A stretch of DNA of 64,000 bases from Jeotgalibacillus campisalis (GCF_000829515.1 NZ_JXRR01000014.1:124001-188000), one strand, 5' to 3'. Positions 1-8,930 are shown, numbered from the stretch's first letter. The notes: generated from the letters alone by a model not told the origin. Translations and numbers: made by a program.

Positions 1-659
1 TAAAAGAAGCGGCAAAAGATCAAGCAGTGCGCTGCCTCATTATCACAGGAAGCGGGAAGGCTTTTTCTGCCGGAGAAGATCTGGATGGAGTAACAGAGGA
101 AATGGATCACGGCGAAGTTATAAGAAGTCGGTATATGCCCATTATGCTCGAGCTGGCGTCTTTTAAAAAACCTGTCATTGCAGCTATAAACGGTGCAGCA
201 GCAGGGTCCGGTTTTAGTCTGGCTCTGGCGTGTGATTTTCGGCTGATGCACGAAAAAGCAAAATTTGTACAAGCATTTATTCATGTAGGCTTAATACCAG
301 ATTCTGCGAACCTGTTTTATCTTCCAAAGTTGATTGGACATGCAAGGGCGATGGAGCTTGCTGTTTTAGGAGAAAAAATAACCGCTCAAGAAGCTAAGGA
401 GTTTGGTCTAGTTAATCGTGTCATTGAAGACGGGAACTGGGAGCAGGAAGTTGCAGATTTCGCTGCAAAACTTTCTAACAAGCCCACAAAGGCGATAGGT
501 CTTATTAAACAGCTTCTCCAAAAGAGCTGGGAAAACGATCTGCCTCAGTTTTTACTTGAAGAAAGCTATAGTCAGAGAATAGCAGGACTGTCAACGGATC
601 ATCAGGAAGGCCTTTTAGCGTTTAAAGAAAAGAGGACACCTTCTTTTAAAGGTGAATAA
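1..659 (+). CDS. paaG: PaaG-type enoyl-CoA hydratase/isomerase, cut by the left window edge
   Basis: The reading frame is open to base 3 without a start codon, so the N-terminus (about 40-50 residues of a roughly 260-residue crotonase) lies outside the window. Visible family marks are the oxyanion-hole segment GKAFSAGEDL, the second oxyanion motif AAINGAAAGSG, and a PaaG-like C-terminal half: FVQAFIHVGLIPD with the acidic residue typical of the ring-epoxide isomerase, then LGEKITAQEA and the ending AFKEKRTPSFKGE. PaaG converts ring-1,2-epoxyphenylacetyl-CoA to oxepin-CoA. The next gene starts 16 bases after the stop, and paaH, paaJ and paaX follow, which supports the Paa assignment over generic beta-oxidation; PaaF is the main alternative. 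GTG at 27 is not the real start because the frame and homologous sequence (KEAAKDQAVR) continue upstream. Confidence 0.85.
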   Translation, partial: KEAAKDQAVRCLIITGSGKAFSAGEDLDGVTEEMDHGEVIRSRYMPIMLELASFKKPVIAAINGAAAGSGFSLALACDFRLMHEKAKFVQAFIHVGLIPDSANLFYLPKLIGHARAMELAVLGEKITAQEAKEFGLVNRVIEDGNWEQEVADFAAKLSNKPTKAIGLIKQLLQKSWENDLPQFLLEESYSQRIAGLSTDHQEGLLAFKEKRTPSFKGE

Positions 660-674
660 GAAAGGATGATAACT

Positions 675-2192
675 ATGTCTACAATGAAAGAACAGCCTAT
701 GGGGCAGCTCGACATGAAGAGAAGTCATTATCACCTGATCATTAATGGGGAGCGCAGAGAGGCGTTAAATGGTGAAACGTTCACAACGATTAATCCTGCT
801 TCAGGTGAAGAAGTTGCCCAAGTAGCCAAAGGAAGCATAGAAGATGCAGAACTGGCAGTAGAAGCTGCAAGGAATGCTTTTGATCATGGTAAATGGAGAC
901 ATTTCCCCGTAAATAAGCGTTCAAGGATCCTTAACAAAATCGCTGCAATCATGAGGTCAAGATACAACGAACTTGTTGAACTTGAAATTCTGGACACTGG
1001 TAAATCATTGGCTGCGGCTCAGGGCCAGGTGATGCAGGCGATTGAGGATTTTGAATTTTACGCAGGCGCGATCGTCAGTCATCGGGGAAGTGTAAACTCG
1101 ATGCCCGGTGCTTTTCAAAATCACACAGAACATGAGCCGATCGGGGTATGCGCCCAGATTATCCCTTGGAATTATCCACTGATGATGGCTGCGTGGAAGG
1201 TGGCGCCGGCAATCGCGGTCGGCTGTTCCATCGTTGTGAAGCCGGCTTCGTTGACTCCGCTGACAGCTATTGTATTAGGGGAGATTTGCCTGGAGGCAGG
1301 AGTTCCGGCCGGTGTGGTAAATATTGTACCAGGCTCTGGTCAGGAGATCGGAAACTTTTTAGTGGAGCATAAAAAAGTAGATAAAGTCGCTTTTACCGGT
1401 TCTACACCGGTTGGCAGAAAAATTATGGAGAAAGCCTCAAGTACACTAAAGAGAGTGACATTAGAGCTTGGCGGCAAATCACCAAGTCTTATATTTGAGG
1501 ATGCAGATATTGAAGCGGCTGTAGATGGCTCTTTATTTGGAATTTTTTATAATTCAGGACAATCATGTGAAGCCAGATCTAGATTATATATTCAGGATAC
1601 GATTTATGATGAATTTATGAAGTTATTTATAGAGAAAACGAAAAAGTTAACGCTTGGCGATCCATTTCAAAAAGAAACGCATATTGGGGCCATTATTAAT
1701 CAGGACCAGCTCAATGTGATAGATGGTTTCGTTCAGTCAGCTACAAGAGAAGGAGCTGTTGTTGAAACAGGCGGAAAGGCAGCCAATGTACAAGGTTTTG
1801 AAAAAGGGTACTGGTATGAGCCTACTATTCTTACAAATGTGACGCAAAACATGGAAGCAGTAAAAGAAGAAATTTTCGGTCCAGTTGTTACGGTCATGAA
1901 GTTTCAAGACGAAAAAGAAGCCGTACGTCTTGCCAATGACAGTGAATATGGCCTTGGATCAGCCATTTGGACAAAAGATCATGCCCGGGCGACCAGGGTG
2001 TCAAAGCAAATCCAAGCTGGAATAGTTATGGTTAACTGTCCATTTTCTGCCTTCCCAGGTACACCTTTCGGAGGATACAAGCAGTCAGGCTTTGGACGGG
2101 AGCTATGTGTTGAAACGCTGGACCTTTATTGTGAAACAAAAAGTATCGTTTCTTATTACGGCAATAAGCCGCTAAATCCACTTGGTGTATAA
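675..2192 (+). CDS. NAD-dependent aldehyde dehydrogenase of the Paa operon
   Basis: A complete class I/II aldehyde dehydrogenase of 505 residues: cofactor-binding segment IIPWNYPLMMAAWKVAPA, NAD glycine motif FTGSTPVG, general base Glu in LELGGKSPS, and catalytic Cys in NSGQSCEARS. I prefer ATG 675 over ATG 666 because the AAGAAAGG ribosome site directly abuts 666. The position between paaG and paaH suggests two jobs: oxidation of the 3-oxo-5,6-dehydrosuberyl-CoA semialdehyde (the ALDH half of PaaZ, which is absent here as a fusion), or oxidation of phenylacetaldehyde to phenylacetate. Sequence alone does not separate these. The overall fold resembles betaine/phenylacetaldehyde dehydrogenases, but no hydratase domain is attached. 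Confidence 0.85.
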   Translation: MSTMKEQPMGQLDMKRSHYHLIINGERREALNGETFTTINPASGEEVAQVAKGSIEDAELAVEAARNAFDHGKWRHFPVNKRSRILNKIAAIMRSRYNELVELEILDTGKSLAAAQGQVMQAIEDFEFYAGAIVSHRGSVNSMPGAFQNHTEHEPIGVCAQIIPWNYPLMMAAWKVAPAIAVGCSIVVKPASLTPLTAIVLGEICLEAGVPAGVVNIVPGSGQEIGNFLVEHKKVDKVAFTGSTPVGRKIMEKASSTLKRVTLELGGKSPSLIFEDADIEAAVDGSLFGIFYNSGQSCEARSRLYIQDTIYDEFMKLFIEKTKKLTLGDPFQKETHIGAIINQDQLNVIDGFVQSATREGAVVETGGKAANVQGFEKGYWYEPTILTNVTQNMEAVKEEIFGPVVTVMKFQDEKEAVRLANDSEYGLGSAIWTKDHARATRVSKQIQAGIVMVNCPFSAFPGTPFGGYKQSGFGRELCVETLDLYCETKSIVSYYGNKPLNPLGV

Positions 2193-2273
2193 ATAACCAT
2201 TCATTCATAGGACAGGCTTTGTCCTGTGAGTGAATTTCACTATGATTTAAACGGCAGGAAAGGAGGAGTGCAA

Positions 2274-3146
2274 ATGGAGAGAATTACAGTAGCAGGTGCT
2301 GGTGTAATGGGAAGAGAAATTGCTTACATTGCTGCCATGCAGACACTGAATGTTACGCTTGTTGATGTAAGTGAAGAACAGCTGAATACAGCCCAACTAA
2401 ATGTAGATATGATCATTAAGAAAGGGCTGGAAAGAAACAAAATCACTTCTGAAGCAGCGGAAAAAGTACGCTCAAACATCGATTATTCTACTGACCTTCC
2501 TGCAGGTTTTTCTCAGGCAGATTTTGTCATTGAAGCGGTAACCGAAAAAATTGACATTAAAAGACAGGTTTTTAAGCAGATGGATCTTTATTGTCCTGCT
2601 GATACGATCCTGGCAACCAACACATCGACAATGAGCCCGACAGAACTAGGTTCATGTACAAGCAGACCGCATAAAGTTGTGGCCATGCATTTTTTTAACC
2701 CCGTTCATAAAATGCCTTTAATTGAAGTGGTACGGGGACTTGAAACCAGTGAGGATACAGTTAAAAGAACTCTTCATCTGGCAAGCCTTTTAGGAAAGGA
2801 AACGGTTGTGATCAAGGAATTTCCGGGATTCGTGACAAGCCGGATATCTGCATTAGTGGGGAATGAGGCATTTCATATGCTGCAAGAAGGGCTTGGATCA
2901 CCTGAGGACATTGATAAAGCGATTAAGCTGGGCCTTAATTATCCAATGGGTCCTTTTGAACTTGGAGATTTAGTAGGATTAGACACAAGATTAAATAATT
3001 TAAATTATCTTCATTCAACACTTGGAGAAAAGTACAGGCCTGCACCTCTGCTTGTACAGTATGTCAAAGCGGGAAGACTCGGAAGAAAGTCAGGACGGGG
3101 TGTATTTGATTATACCGCGGAGTTGGGGGGAGCGAAGCAAAGATGA
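2274..3146 (+). CDS. paaH: 3-hydroxyacyl-CoA dehydrogenase, PaaH/Hbd type
   Basis: A 290-residue NAD-dependent dehydrogenase with the N-terminal Rossmann signature VAGAGVMGREIAY, the catalytic segment MHFFNPVHKMPLIEVV containing the active His, the conserved FPGFVTSRI, and the C-terminal helical domain GPFELGDLVGLD. In the Paa pathway PaaH oxidises 3-hydroxyadipyl-CoA to 3-oxoadipyl-CoA. An upstream in-frame ATG at 2226 exists, but AAAGGAGGAG directly before ATG 2274 decides the start. The stop overlaps the thiolase start in ATGA, so the two are translationally coupled. A 3-hydroxybutyryl-CoA dehydrogenase is the alternative by sequence; context favours PaaH. Confidence 0.88.
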   Translation: MERITVAGAGVMGREIAYIAAMQTLNVTLVDVSEEQLNTAQLNVDMIIKKGLERNKITSEAAEKVRSNIDYSTDLPAGFSQADFVIEAVTEKIDIKRQVFKQMDLYCPADTILATNTSTMSPTELGSCTSRPHKVVAMHFFNPVHKMPLIEVVRGLETSEDTVKRTLHLASLLGKETVVIKEFPGFVTSRISALVGNEAFHMLQEGLGSPEDIDKAIKLGLNYPMGPFELGDLVGLDTRLNNLNYLHSTLGEKYRPAPLLVQYVKAGRLGRKSGRGVFDYTAELGGAKQR

Positions 3147-4354
3147 TTGAGACAGTCATTGTTGATGCAGTCCGGACGCCATTTGGAAAGTATAATGGAA
3201 TGCTAAAAAACATCAGGCCGGATGACTTAGGAGCAGTCGTTATCAAAAGTCTGCTTGAGCGAAATCCTTCACTCGACCCGTCGATGGTTGAGGAAGTTGT
3301 ATTTGGCAATGCAAATGGAGCGGGGGAAGATAATCGAAATGTAGCGAGAATGTCGGCTCTTCTTGCTGATTTACCCATTCATGCATCAGCCGTTACACTC
3401 AACCGTCTTTGCGGTTCAGGTCTTGATGCTGTGAATTATGCTGCCCGGGCGATCGCATCAGGTGAAGGAGATGTGTTTATAGCAGGTGGAACCGAAAGCA
3501 TGACAAGGGCGCCATATGTCATGCTAAAGGAAGACGGTCCGTACGCAAGAGGAAATAAGCAATTGGTGGATACAACAATTGGCTGGCGTTTTTGCAACCC
3601 AATTATAGAATCTAGATATGGTACCGAAAGCATGCCTCAAACGGCAGAAAATGTAGCAGCGAAATATAAACTATCGAGGCAGGCACAAGATCTGTTTGCT
3701 CTTTCAAGTCAGCAAAAAGCACAGACAGCGATTGAAGAAAATCGATTTATAAATGAAATAATTCCTCTGAAGGTTAAAAATGAGAATGGAATTGAAACAG
3801 TGGTGGAGCGCGATGAACACCCAAGGAAAAATAGTTCAATGGAAAAGCTGCAGAAGCTCAAACCCTTATTTGATCAAGGAACGGTAACTGCGGGAAATTC
3901 TTCAGGGATTAATGATGGGGCAGCTGCACTTCTTTTAATGTCAAAACAAAAGGCATCAGCACTTAATTTGAAACCGCTAGCGCGCTATGTTTCATCAGCA
4001 ACAGCGGGTGTCGAACCTTCTTTGATGGGTATTGGTCCTGTGTACTCTACAAGAAAAGCATTAAAAAGAGCAAATCTTACCATTGGGGATATCGATTTAT
4101 TTGAAATCAATGAAGCATTTGCTGCACAGACGCTTGCTTGTATGCAGGAATTGAATATTGAGGCAGAGAAGGTGAATGTAAATGGGGGAGCTATTGCTTT
4201 TGGACATCCACTAGGTGCAAGCGGGGCTCGAATTCTTACCACGCTTGTGCACGAGCTGAATAAACAAAATAAACGATTTGGTGCGGCCACTATGTGCGTT
4301 GGAGTTGGCCAGGGAATTACAACCATAATAGAACGATGGATCGAAGGCGAATAA
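3143..4354 (+). CDS. paaJ: Thiolase, 3-oxoadipyl-CoA thiolase PaaJ type
   Basis: A 403-residue thiolase. The nucleophilic Cys lies in LNRLCGSGLDAV (about residue 91), the His motif is NGGAIAFGHPLGASGARI, and the second Cys is in CVGVGQG near the C-terminus, so all catalytic residues are present. PaaJ cleaves 3-oxoadipyl-CoA to acetyl-CoA and succinyl-CoA and also acts on 2,3-didehydroadipyl-CoA-derived thioesters. It overlaps paaH by four bases. Its place as last enzyme gene before paaX supports PaaJ over a generic acetyl-CoA acetyltransferase. Confidence 0.88.
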   Translation: MIETVIVDAVRTPFGKYNGMLKNIRPDDLGAVVIKSLLERNPSLDPSMVEEVVFGNANGAGEDNRNVARMSALLADLPIHASAVTLNRLCGSGLDAVNYAARAIASGEGDVFIAGGTESMTRAPYVMLKEDGPYARGNKQLVDTTIGWRFCNPIIESRYGTESMPQTAENVAAKYKLSRQAQDLFALSSQQKAQTAIEENRFINEIIPLKVKNENGIETVVERDEHPRKNSSMEKLQKLKPLFDQGTVTAGNSSGINDGAAALLLMSKQKASALNLKPLARYVSSATAGVEPSLMGIGPVYSTRKALKRANLTIGDIDLFEINEAFAAQTLACMQELNIEAEKVNVNGGAIAFGHPLGASGARILTTLVHELNKQNKRFGAATMCVGVGQGITTIIERWIEGE

Positions 4355-4460
4355 TTCATCCGGACAGCCTGACTTAAAAAGAATTTAAAGTGAAATCATG
4401 GTAAGATAAAGCTATATTTGCACATGAAACAGAACGATTTAAGAAAAGGATGAAACAAGG

Positions 4461-5336
4461 ATGAATACACGTTCAATGATTTTTACTCTTTATGGAGATT
4501 ATATCAGGCATTACGGCAATAAAATTTGGGTGGGCAGCTTAATTCGTCTGTTGAATGAATTCGGTCATAACGATCAGGCAGTGCGCGCAGCCATTTCACG
4601 AATGAACAAACAAGGATGGGTTCAAGGAGAAAAGAAGGGAAATAAAAGCTTTTATTCTCTTACACAACGGGGATCCAACCGAATGGAGGAAGCCGCCAAT
4701 CGGATATTCAAGCTTAAGCCTGAAGAATGGGACGGAAAGTGGAGAATGCTTATGTATACGATCCCGGAAGAAATCCGATCGATTCGGGATGAACTTCGAA
4801 AGGAACTCGTTTGGAGCGGCTTCGGGTCATTGTCGAACAGCTGCTGGATCTCACCTAATAATCTTGAATCTCAGGTGAAAGATTTAATGGATAAGTATGA
4901 AATCTCCGATTACGTTGATTTTTTCATTGCTGAATACGATGGACCTCATACTAATCAGAGGCTTGTTCATAAAAGCTGGAATTTAGACGAAATTAACTCA
5001 AAATATAAAGAATTTATTGAAGTATATAATCAAAAATACATAAATGACAAAAAGAAAATCCAGCAGGGGAATTTATCAGATGCAGAGTGCTTTGTAGAGC
5101 GGACGAAACTTGTACATGAATACCGGAAGTTTTTATTCGTAGACCCGGGTCTTCCGGAAGAGCTCCTGCCCGAAAAATGGCTTGGAGATGAGGCGGCCTC
5201 TTTATTCAGCAACTATTATAAAGAACTTGCGCAGCCTGCACTTACGTTTTTTGAATCAGTTTTTGAAGAAGGAAATGAACTGACGCTGAAAAACAGCTCT
5301 TATAATGCGATGGAACATCCCTTTATTATCACGTAA
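4461..5336 (+). CDS. paaX: PaaX-family repressor of phenylacetate catabolism
   Basis: A 291-residue protein with the PaaX N-terminal winged-helix segment (TLYGDYIRHYGNKIWVGSLI and AVRAAISRMNKQGWVQ) followed by the long PaaX central and C-terminal domains (GKWRMLMYTIPEE, GFGSLSNSCWISP). PaaX proteins repress paa promoters and release DNA on binding phenylacetyl-CoA. It lies 106 bases after the thiolase on the same strand with its own good ribosome site. No clear terminator separates it from paaJ, so it may be autoregulated within the operon. I could not identify its operator here; paa promoters probably lie to the left of the window. Confidence 0.9.
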   Translation: MNTRSMIFTLYGDYIRHYGNKIWVGSLIRLLNEFGHNDQAVRAAISRMNKQGWVQGEKKGNKSFYSLTQRGSNRMEEAANRIFKLKPEEWDGKWRMLMYTIPEEIRSIRDELRKELVWSGFGSLSNSCWISPNNLESQVKDLMDKYEISDYVDFFIAEYDGPHTNQRLVHKSWNLDEINSKYKEFIEVYNQKYINDKKKIQQGNLSDAECFVERTKLVHEYRKFLFVDPGLPEELLPEKWLGDEAASLFSNYYKELAQPALTFFESVFEEGNELTLKNSSYNAMEHPFIIT

Positions 5337-5465
5337 CTTTTCCATGCAAATTTAAAAGTTCCAGAAGCTTACAGCGGGGCACTTGATTGCTCATTCATAG
5401 TCATGCTTGTTCAAATAGGTCAAACCGTTTGATCCGCCCCATATTTCAACGGTTAAGGAAAGAGG

Positions 5466-6434
5466 GTGAAAAAAATAAATAAACTGACTGAACTTCTGGG
5501 GATTACTTATCCTGTCATTCAAGGCGGTATGGGAAATGTCTCAAACGCGACTCTTGCAGCAGCTGTGTCTAACGCAGGCGCATTAGGAATGATCGGTGCC
5601 GGTACCATGACACCTGATCAAGTAGAAGATATTATTCTGGAAACAAAACGAAAAACGAAAAAGCCATTTGGCGTTAATATTGCTCTTTCAGTCAGTGAAC
5701 ATGCTGAAGAGTTATTGAGGCTTGTGATTAAACATCAGATTAAAAATGTCTCGTTATCTGCTGGCAATCCGGCTCCTTATATTTCTAATTTAAGGGAACA
5801 TCACTGCATAGTCATGACGGTTGCCGGCACAGTCGCACAGGCAGTAAAAGCAGAAAAAGCAGGAGCACATATCGTCATCGGGGAAGGGTATGAGGCAGCA
5901 GGAATTAACTCTTTAGCCGAAACGACAACGATGGCTTTCATTCCACAGCTTAAAACGGCCATCAAGCTGCCTATTATAGCGGCAGGGGGAATTGGAGATG
6001 GCAAGGGTCTCGCAGCTGCTTTTGCACTCGGAGCTTGCGGCGTGCAAATGGGAACCCGGTTTATCGCGACCAAAGAGTCTGGAATGCATGCTAACTATCT
6101 GTCTGCAATTCTTGCAAGTAAAGATGACAGCACATTGATCGCAGGGAAAACAGTCAATAAAAGAAGAAGAGTACTGCCCACACCCTATATAGAAAATGTA
6201 CTCAAAGCAGAAGAAAAAGGAATGACGGTAAGTGAATATCTAGCTGCAACTTCTGAAGCTCATCACGTGAAAGGCGCAGTGGATGGTCAGCTCGAAGAAG
6301 GTTTTATAAATGGGGGACAAATTGCGGGGCTTATTAAAGATATTCCTTTAGTAGAAGATTTGATTCTAACCATGATGACAGAAGCTGAAGTCAGCTTAAG
6401 AGCGGCACTAAGTTATTTAAACATAAACAGGTAA
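5466..6434 (+). CDS. Nitronate monooxygenase/FabK-like flavoprotein (2-nitropropane dioxygenase family)
   Basis: A 322-residue TIM-barrel FMN protein with the N-terminal motif YPVIQGGMGNVSN, the phosphate-binding AAGGIGDGKGLAAAFALGA and the following GVQMGTRF. The loop that carries the catalytic His in nitronate monooxygenases and FabK (EAGGH) reads GYEAAGIN here, so that His is missing. The start is GTG after AAGGAAAGAGG. It sits between paaX and the phenylalanine dehydrogenase unit. The family suggests oxidation of alkyl nitronates or flavin-dependent enoyl chemistry, but given the altered motif the real reaction is open. Confidence 0.75.
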   Translation: MKKINKLTELLGITYPVIQGGMGNVSNATLAAAVSNAGALGMIGAGTMTPDQVEDIILETKRKTKKPFGVNIALSVSEHAEELLRLVIKHQIKNVSLSAGNPAPYISNLREHHCIVMTVAGTVAQAVKAEKAGAHIVIGEGYEAAGINSLAETTTMAFIPQLKTAIKLPIIAAGGIGDGKGLAAAFALGACGVQMGTRFIATKESGMHANYLSAILASKDDSTLIAGKTVNKRRRVLPTPYIENVLKAEEKGMTVSEYLAATSEAHHVKGAVDGQLEEGFINGGQIAGLIKDIPLVEDLILTMMTEAEVSLRAALSYLNINR

Positions 6435-6516
6435 GAGTCAAATCTAGTAAGAAAATAATCCATTCAGCAATCACCCTCTTTATCTCTTAAGCTGGGAAAG
6501 TTGTTTTTTCAATATA

Positions 6517-6546
6517 TTGACTATTCGCAATACAAAATGTTATTAT
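6517..6546 (+). promoter_or_regulatory. SigA-type promoter of the phenylalanine dehydrogenase unit
   Basis: TTGACT (6517-6522), an 18-base spacer and TATTAT (6541-6546) fit a vegetative promoter about 170 bases before the dehydrogenase start. No other equally good promoter is visible in the 283-base gap after the flavoprotein gene, and no terminator is seen there, so readthrough from upstream is also possible. Confidence 0.6.
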
Positions 6547-6548
6547 AT

Positions 6549-6561
6549 CGTTAAAATAACG
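6549..6561. promoter_or_regulatory. 13-base palindrome at the predicted transcription start (candidate operator)
   Basis: CGTTA-AAA-TAACG is a perfect inverted repeat lying immediately after the -10 hexamer of the preceding promoter, where a repressor would block initiation. The binding protein is unknown. Confidence 0.45.
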
Positions 6562-6682
6562 TCATATAATTTTAAGGCAAGGTCTGTGAGAGCCAATTAA
6601 AATAGACACTCTTAGTAAGAGAAAAGCTTTTTTCAGGAATGAAGGATCAAAAAAGAACTGGAAGTTTTTTGTCTGATTTAAA

Positions 6683-6697
6683 ATGTAAGCGTTTTCT
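6683..6697 (+). promoter_or_regulatory. cre site (CcpA operator)
   Basis: ATGTAAGCGTTTTCT matches the 15-base cre consensus WTGNAANCGNWNNCW at every fixed position. It lies in the leader, 21 bases before the GTG start of phenylalanine dehydrogenase and downstream of the promoter, a position typical of CcpA roadblock repression. This predicts glucose repression of the whole five-gene unit. Confidence 0.85.
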
Positions 6698-6717
6698 TTG
6701 ACGAGGAGGAGTTTTAC

Positions 6718-7827
6718 GTGCATATGTTTGAAAAAATTAAAGGACATGAACAAGTTGTATTTTGCAATGATGAAGAAACGGGATTAAAGGCAATCATTGC
6801 CGTTCATAATACCTCCCTGGGCCCTGCACTAGGAGGCTGCCGAATGCAGCCTTACGCGAGTGTGGACGATGCACTTGAAGATGTCCTGCGCCTTTCGAGA
6901 GGAATGACGTATAAATGTGCTGCAGCGGATGTTGATTTTGGCGGGGGAAAAGCCGTTATTATCGGGGATCCAAAGAAAGACAAAAGTCCTGAACTTTTCA
7001 GGTCATTCGGCCAATTTGTAGAATCGCTGAATGGGCGCTTTTATACAGGGACTGACATGGGAACAACACCAGAAGACTTTGTACACGCTTTAAAGGAAAC
7101 AAACTGTATTGTTGGAGTGGATGAGGTGTATGGGGGCAGCGGAGATTCTTCCATTCCAACAGCACATGGGGTGATCTACGGCTTACAAGCTACTAATCAA
7201 GTACTATATGGAACGGATGGACTGAGCGACAAAACGTATCTTATTCAAGGACTTGGCAAGGTAGGTGCAAAAGTAGCAGAACAGCTGCTTACAGGCGGAG
7301 CAAAAAAGCTGATTGTATCGGATTTAAATCCGCTATCATTGCTGCAAATTCAATCGCTCGGTGAAAAGATGAACGTTGAAGTCGAGGTTGCAGATGGAGA
7401 GGCGATTTATGAAGCGCAAGGCGATATATTCATCCCTTGTGCAATGGGCGGAATTTTAAACGATCAAACCATAGCTAAGCTAAATGTCAAAGCTGTTGTG
7501 GGTTCAGCAAATAACCAGCTGCTTGAAGAAGAACATGCTAATGCCTTAAAGGAAAAAGGAATCCTCTATGCACCGGATTATATTGTCAATGCAGGCGGAT
7601 TAATTCAGGTAGCCGATGAACTTTATGAACCGAATAAAGAGCGGGTCCTTAGGCAAACAAAAGGAATCTATACATCACTGATTAATATTTATAAAACTGC
7701 TGCAGAAGATGGCATGACAACAATAGAAGCCTCGAATCTTTTTTGTGAGCAGCGAATGAAATCACGAGCTCGAAGAAACAGTTTTTTCTCTCCTATGAAG
7801 CGGCCGAAATGGGCGGTCAGGATATGA
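6718..7827 (+). CDS. Phenylalanine dehydrogenase (Glu/Leu/Phe/Val dehydrogenase family)
   Basis: A 369-residue NAD-dependent amino-acid dehydrogenase. It has the substrate Lys in GMTYKC (residue 66), the catalytic Lys in [10 protein letters not shown] (78), the Asp in TGTDMGT (113) and the NAD motif GLGKVG (about 178). Family resemblance alone would say leucine dehydrogenase, but the pocket reads as phenylalanine dehydrogenase: Gly111 where leucine dehydrogenases have Ala (ITAEDVG), and Leu295 in [12 protein letters not shown] where they have Val. GGCRMQPY and [12 protein letters not shown] are also phenylalanine-dehydrogenase-like. It oxidatively deaminates Phe to phenylpyruvate; the well-studied Lysinibacillus enzyme also takes Tyr. 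GTG 6718 is chosen because AGGAGG is 8 bases upstream; ATG 6724 is further away. It begins a unit with the four 2-oxoacid dehydrogenase genes. Confidence 0.85.
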   Translation: MHMFEKIKGHEQVVFCNDEETGLKAIIAVHNTSLGPALGGCRMQPYASVDDALEDVLRLSRGMTYKCAAADVDFGGGKAVIIGDPKKDKSPELFRSFGQFVESLNGRFYTGTDMGTTPEDFVHALKETNCIVGVDEVYGGSGDSSIPTAHGVIYGLQATNQVLYGTDGLSDKTYLIQGLGKVGAKVAEQLLTGGAKKLIVSDLNPLSLLQIQSLGEKMNVEVEVADGEAIYEAQGDIFIPCAMGGILNDQTIAKLNVKAVVGSANNQLLEEEHANALKEKGILYAPDYIVNAGGLIQVADELYEPNKERVLRQTKGIYTSLINIYKTAAEDGMTTIEASNLFCEQRMKSRARRNSFFSPMKRPKWAVRI

Positions 7828-7859
7828 CAATGATTCTTGGGGCTGAGAGGGGAAGAACA

Positions 7860-8930
7860 ATGGAAGAAGCATATCCGATTCAACAGCTGCTTGATCCTGA
7901 AGGAAAATGGGCCAATGAAGAATTAAAACCTCTTTTAACGGAGGAGCGAACGAAAAGCTTTTTTGAAAATATGGTCAGAATCAGAACATTCGACCGCAAA
8001 GCGATTTCTCTTCAGCGTCAGGGCAGAATTGGCACGTACGCACCATTTGAAGGTCAGGAAGCTTCTCAGGTTGGCAGTGCGATGTCCTTGTCAAAAGAGG
8101 ACTGGTTGTTCCCTACTTATCGTGACCATGGAGCAACAATGACTTTCGGCCATTCATTATGTAATGTCCTATTATTTTGGAACGGAAGAAACGAAGGAAA
8201 TATTCCACCTGAGGGATTAAAAATATTTCCACCTGGAATCCCGATTGCAACTCAGATACCTCATGCTGCAGGCGCAGCTTTTGCAGAAAAGAAAAAAGGG
8301 ACAAAAAACGCTGCCATTGCTTTTTTTGGAGATGGTGCAACGTCCGAGGGAGATTTTCATGAAGGGCTAAACTTCGCCTCGGTTTTCCAGTCGCCTGTTA
8401 TCTTTTTCTGTCAAAATAATCAGTACGCCATTTCCGTTCCTCAAAATAAGCAAATGAAGACGAAGACGATTGCTCAAAAAGGACTTGCGTATGATATTCC
8501 AAGTGTGAGAGTAGATGGAAACGATGTATTCGCTGTTTATCACCATGTCACAGAGGCTTTAGAACGTGCTCGCTCAGGGAATGGACCTACACTAATAGAA
8601 GCTGTTACTTGGCGTTACGGTGCCCATACAACAGCTGACGATCCGTCAAAGTATCGAAATCAGCAGGAAAGCCAGGTAAGAAGGGATCGATTTGACCCTA
8701 TTACGCGCATAGAAAACTGTCTTAAGGCTAACGGATGGGATGAAGAAAACTGGATGTTCGGCATAAAACAAAAAGCTGTTGAAGAGATTGATCAGGCTGT
8801 TGAAGAAATGGAACGCTTTCCGCCTCCCAATCCTGCTGTGTTATTTGATCATGTTTATAAAAATCCAGTTCCATCTCTTGTGAGACAAAAAGAGTATTTA
8901 CTGGATGTACTGGGGGCGGATAACTCGTGA
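7860..8930 (+). CDS. 2-oxoacid dehydrogenase E1 component, alpha subunit
   Basis: A 356-residue thiamine-diphosphate-dependent E1 alpha. The sequence shows the conserved GTYAPFEGQEASQVGSA, the substrate/TPP segment FPTYRDHGA, the TPP-Mg motif FFGDGATSEGDFHEGLNFA and the phosphorylation-loop-like YGAHTTADDPSKYR. ATG 7860 follows GAGGGGAAG; the frame is open further upstream, but starts at 7809 or 7824 would overlap the preceding gene and lack a ribosome site. It decarboxylates a 2-oxoacid and hands the acyl group to lipoyl-E2. The family is the branched-chain/acetoin type; position after phenylalanine dehydrogenase suggests phenylpyruvate as substrate, which is inference. It overlaps the beta-subunit gene in GTGA. 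Confidence 0.9.
   Translation: MEEAYPIQQLLDPEGKWANEELKPLLTEERTKSFFENMVRIRTFDRKAISLQRQGRIGTYAPFEGQEASQVGSAMSLSKEDWLFPTYRDHGATMTFGHSLCNVLLFWNGRNEGNIPPEGLKIFPPGIPIATQIPHAAGAAFAEKKKGTKNAAIAFFGDGATSEGDFHEGLNFASVFQSPVIFFCQNNQYAISVPQNKQMKTKTIAQKGLAYDIPSVRVDGNDVFAVYHHVTEALERARSGNGPTLIEAVTWRYGAHTTADDPSKYRNQQESQVRRDRFDPITRIENCLKANGWDEENWMFGIKQKAVEEIDQAVEEMERFPPPNPAVLFDHVYKNPVPSLVRQKEYLLDVLGADNS

Noticed and set aside
5337-5465. Terminator after paaX
   Set aside because: AACTTTT/AAAAGTT near 5335-5360 can pair, but the stem is AT-only and has no T-run.
6718-7827. Leucine dehydrogenase (bcd) of a branched-chain catabolic operon
   Set aside because: The substrate-pocket residues (Gly111, Leu295) and the sequence around GGCRMQPY and [12 protein letters not shown] match phenylalanine dehydrogenase, and the neighbours are aromatic catabolism genes. 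No phosphotransbutyrylase or butyrate kinase is present as in bkd operons.
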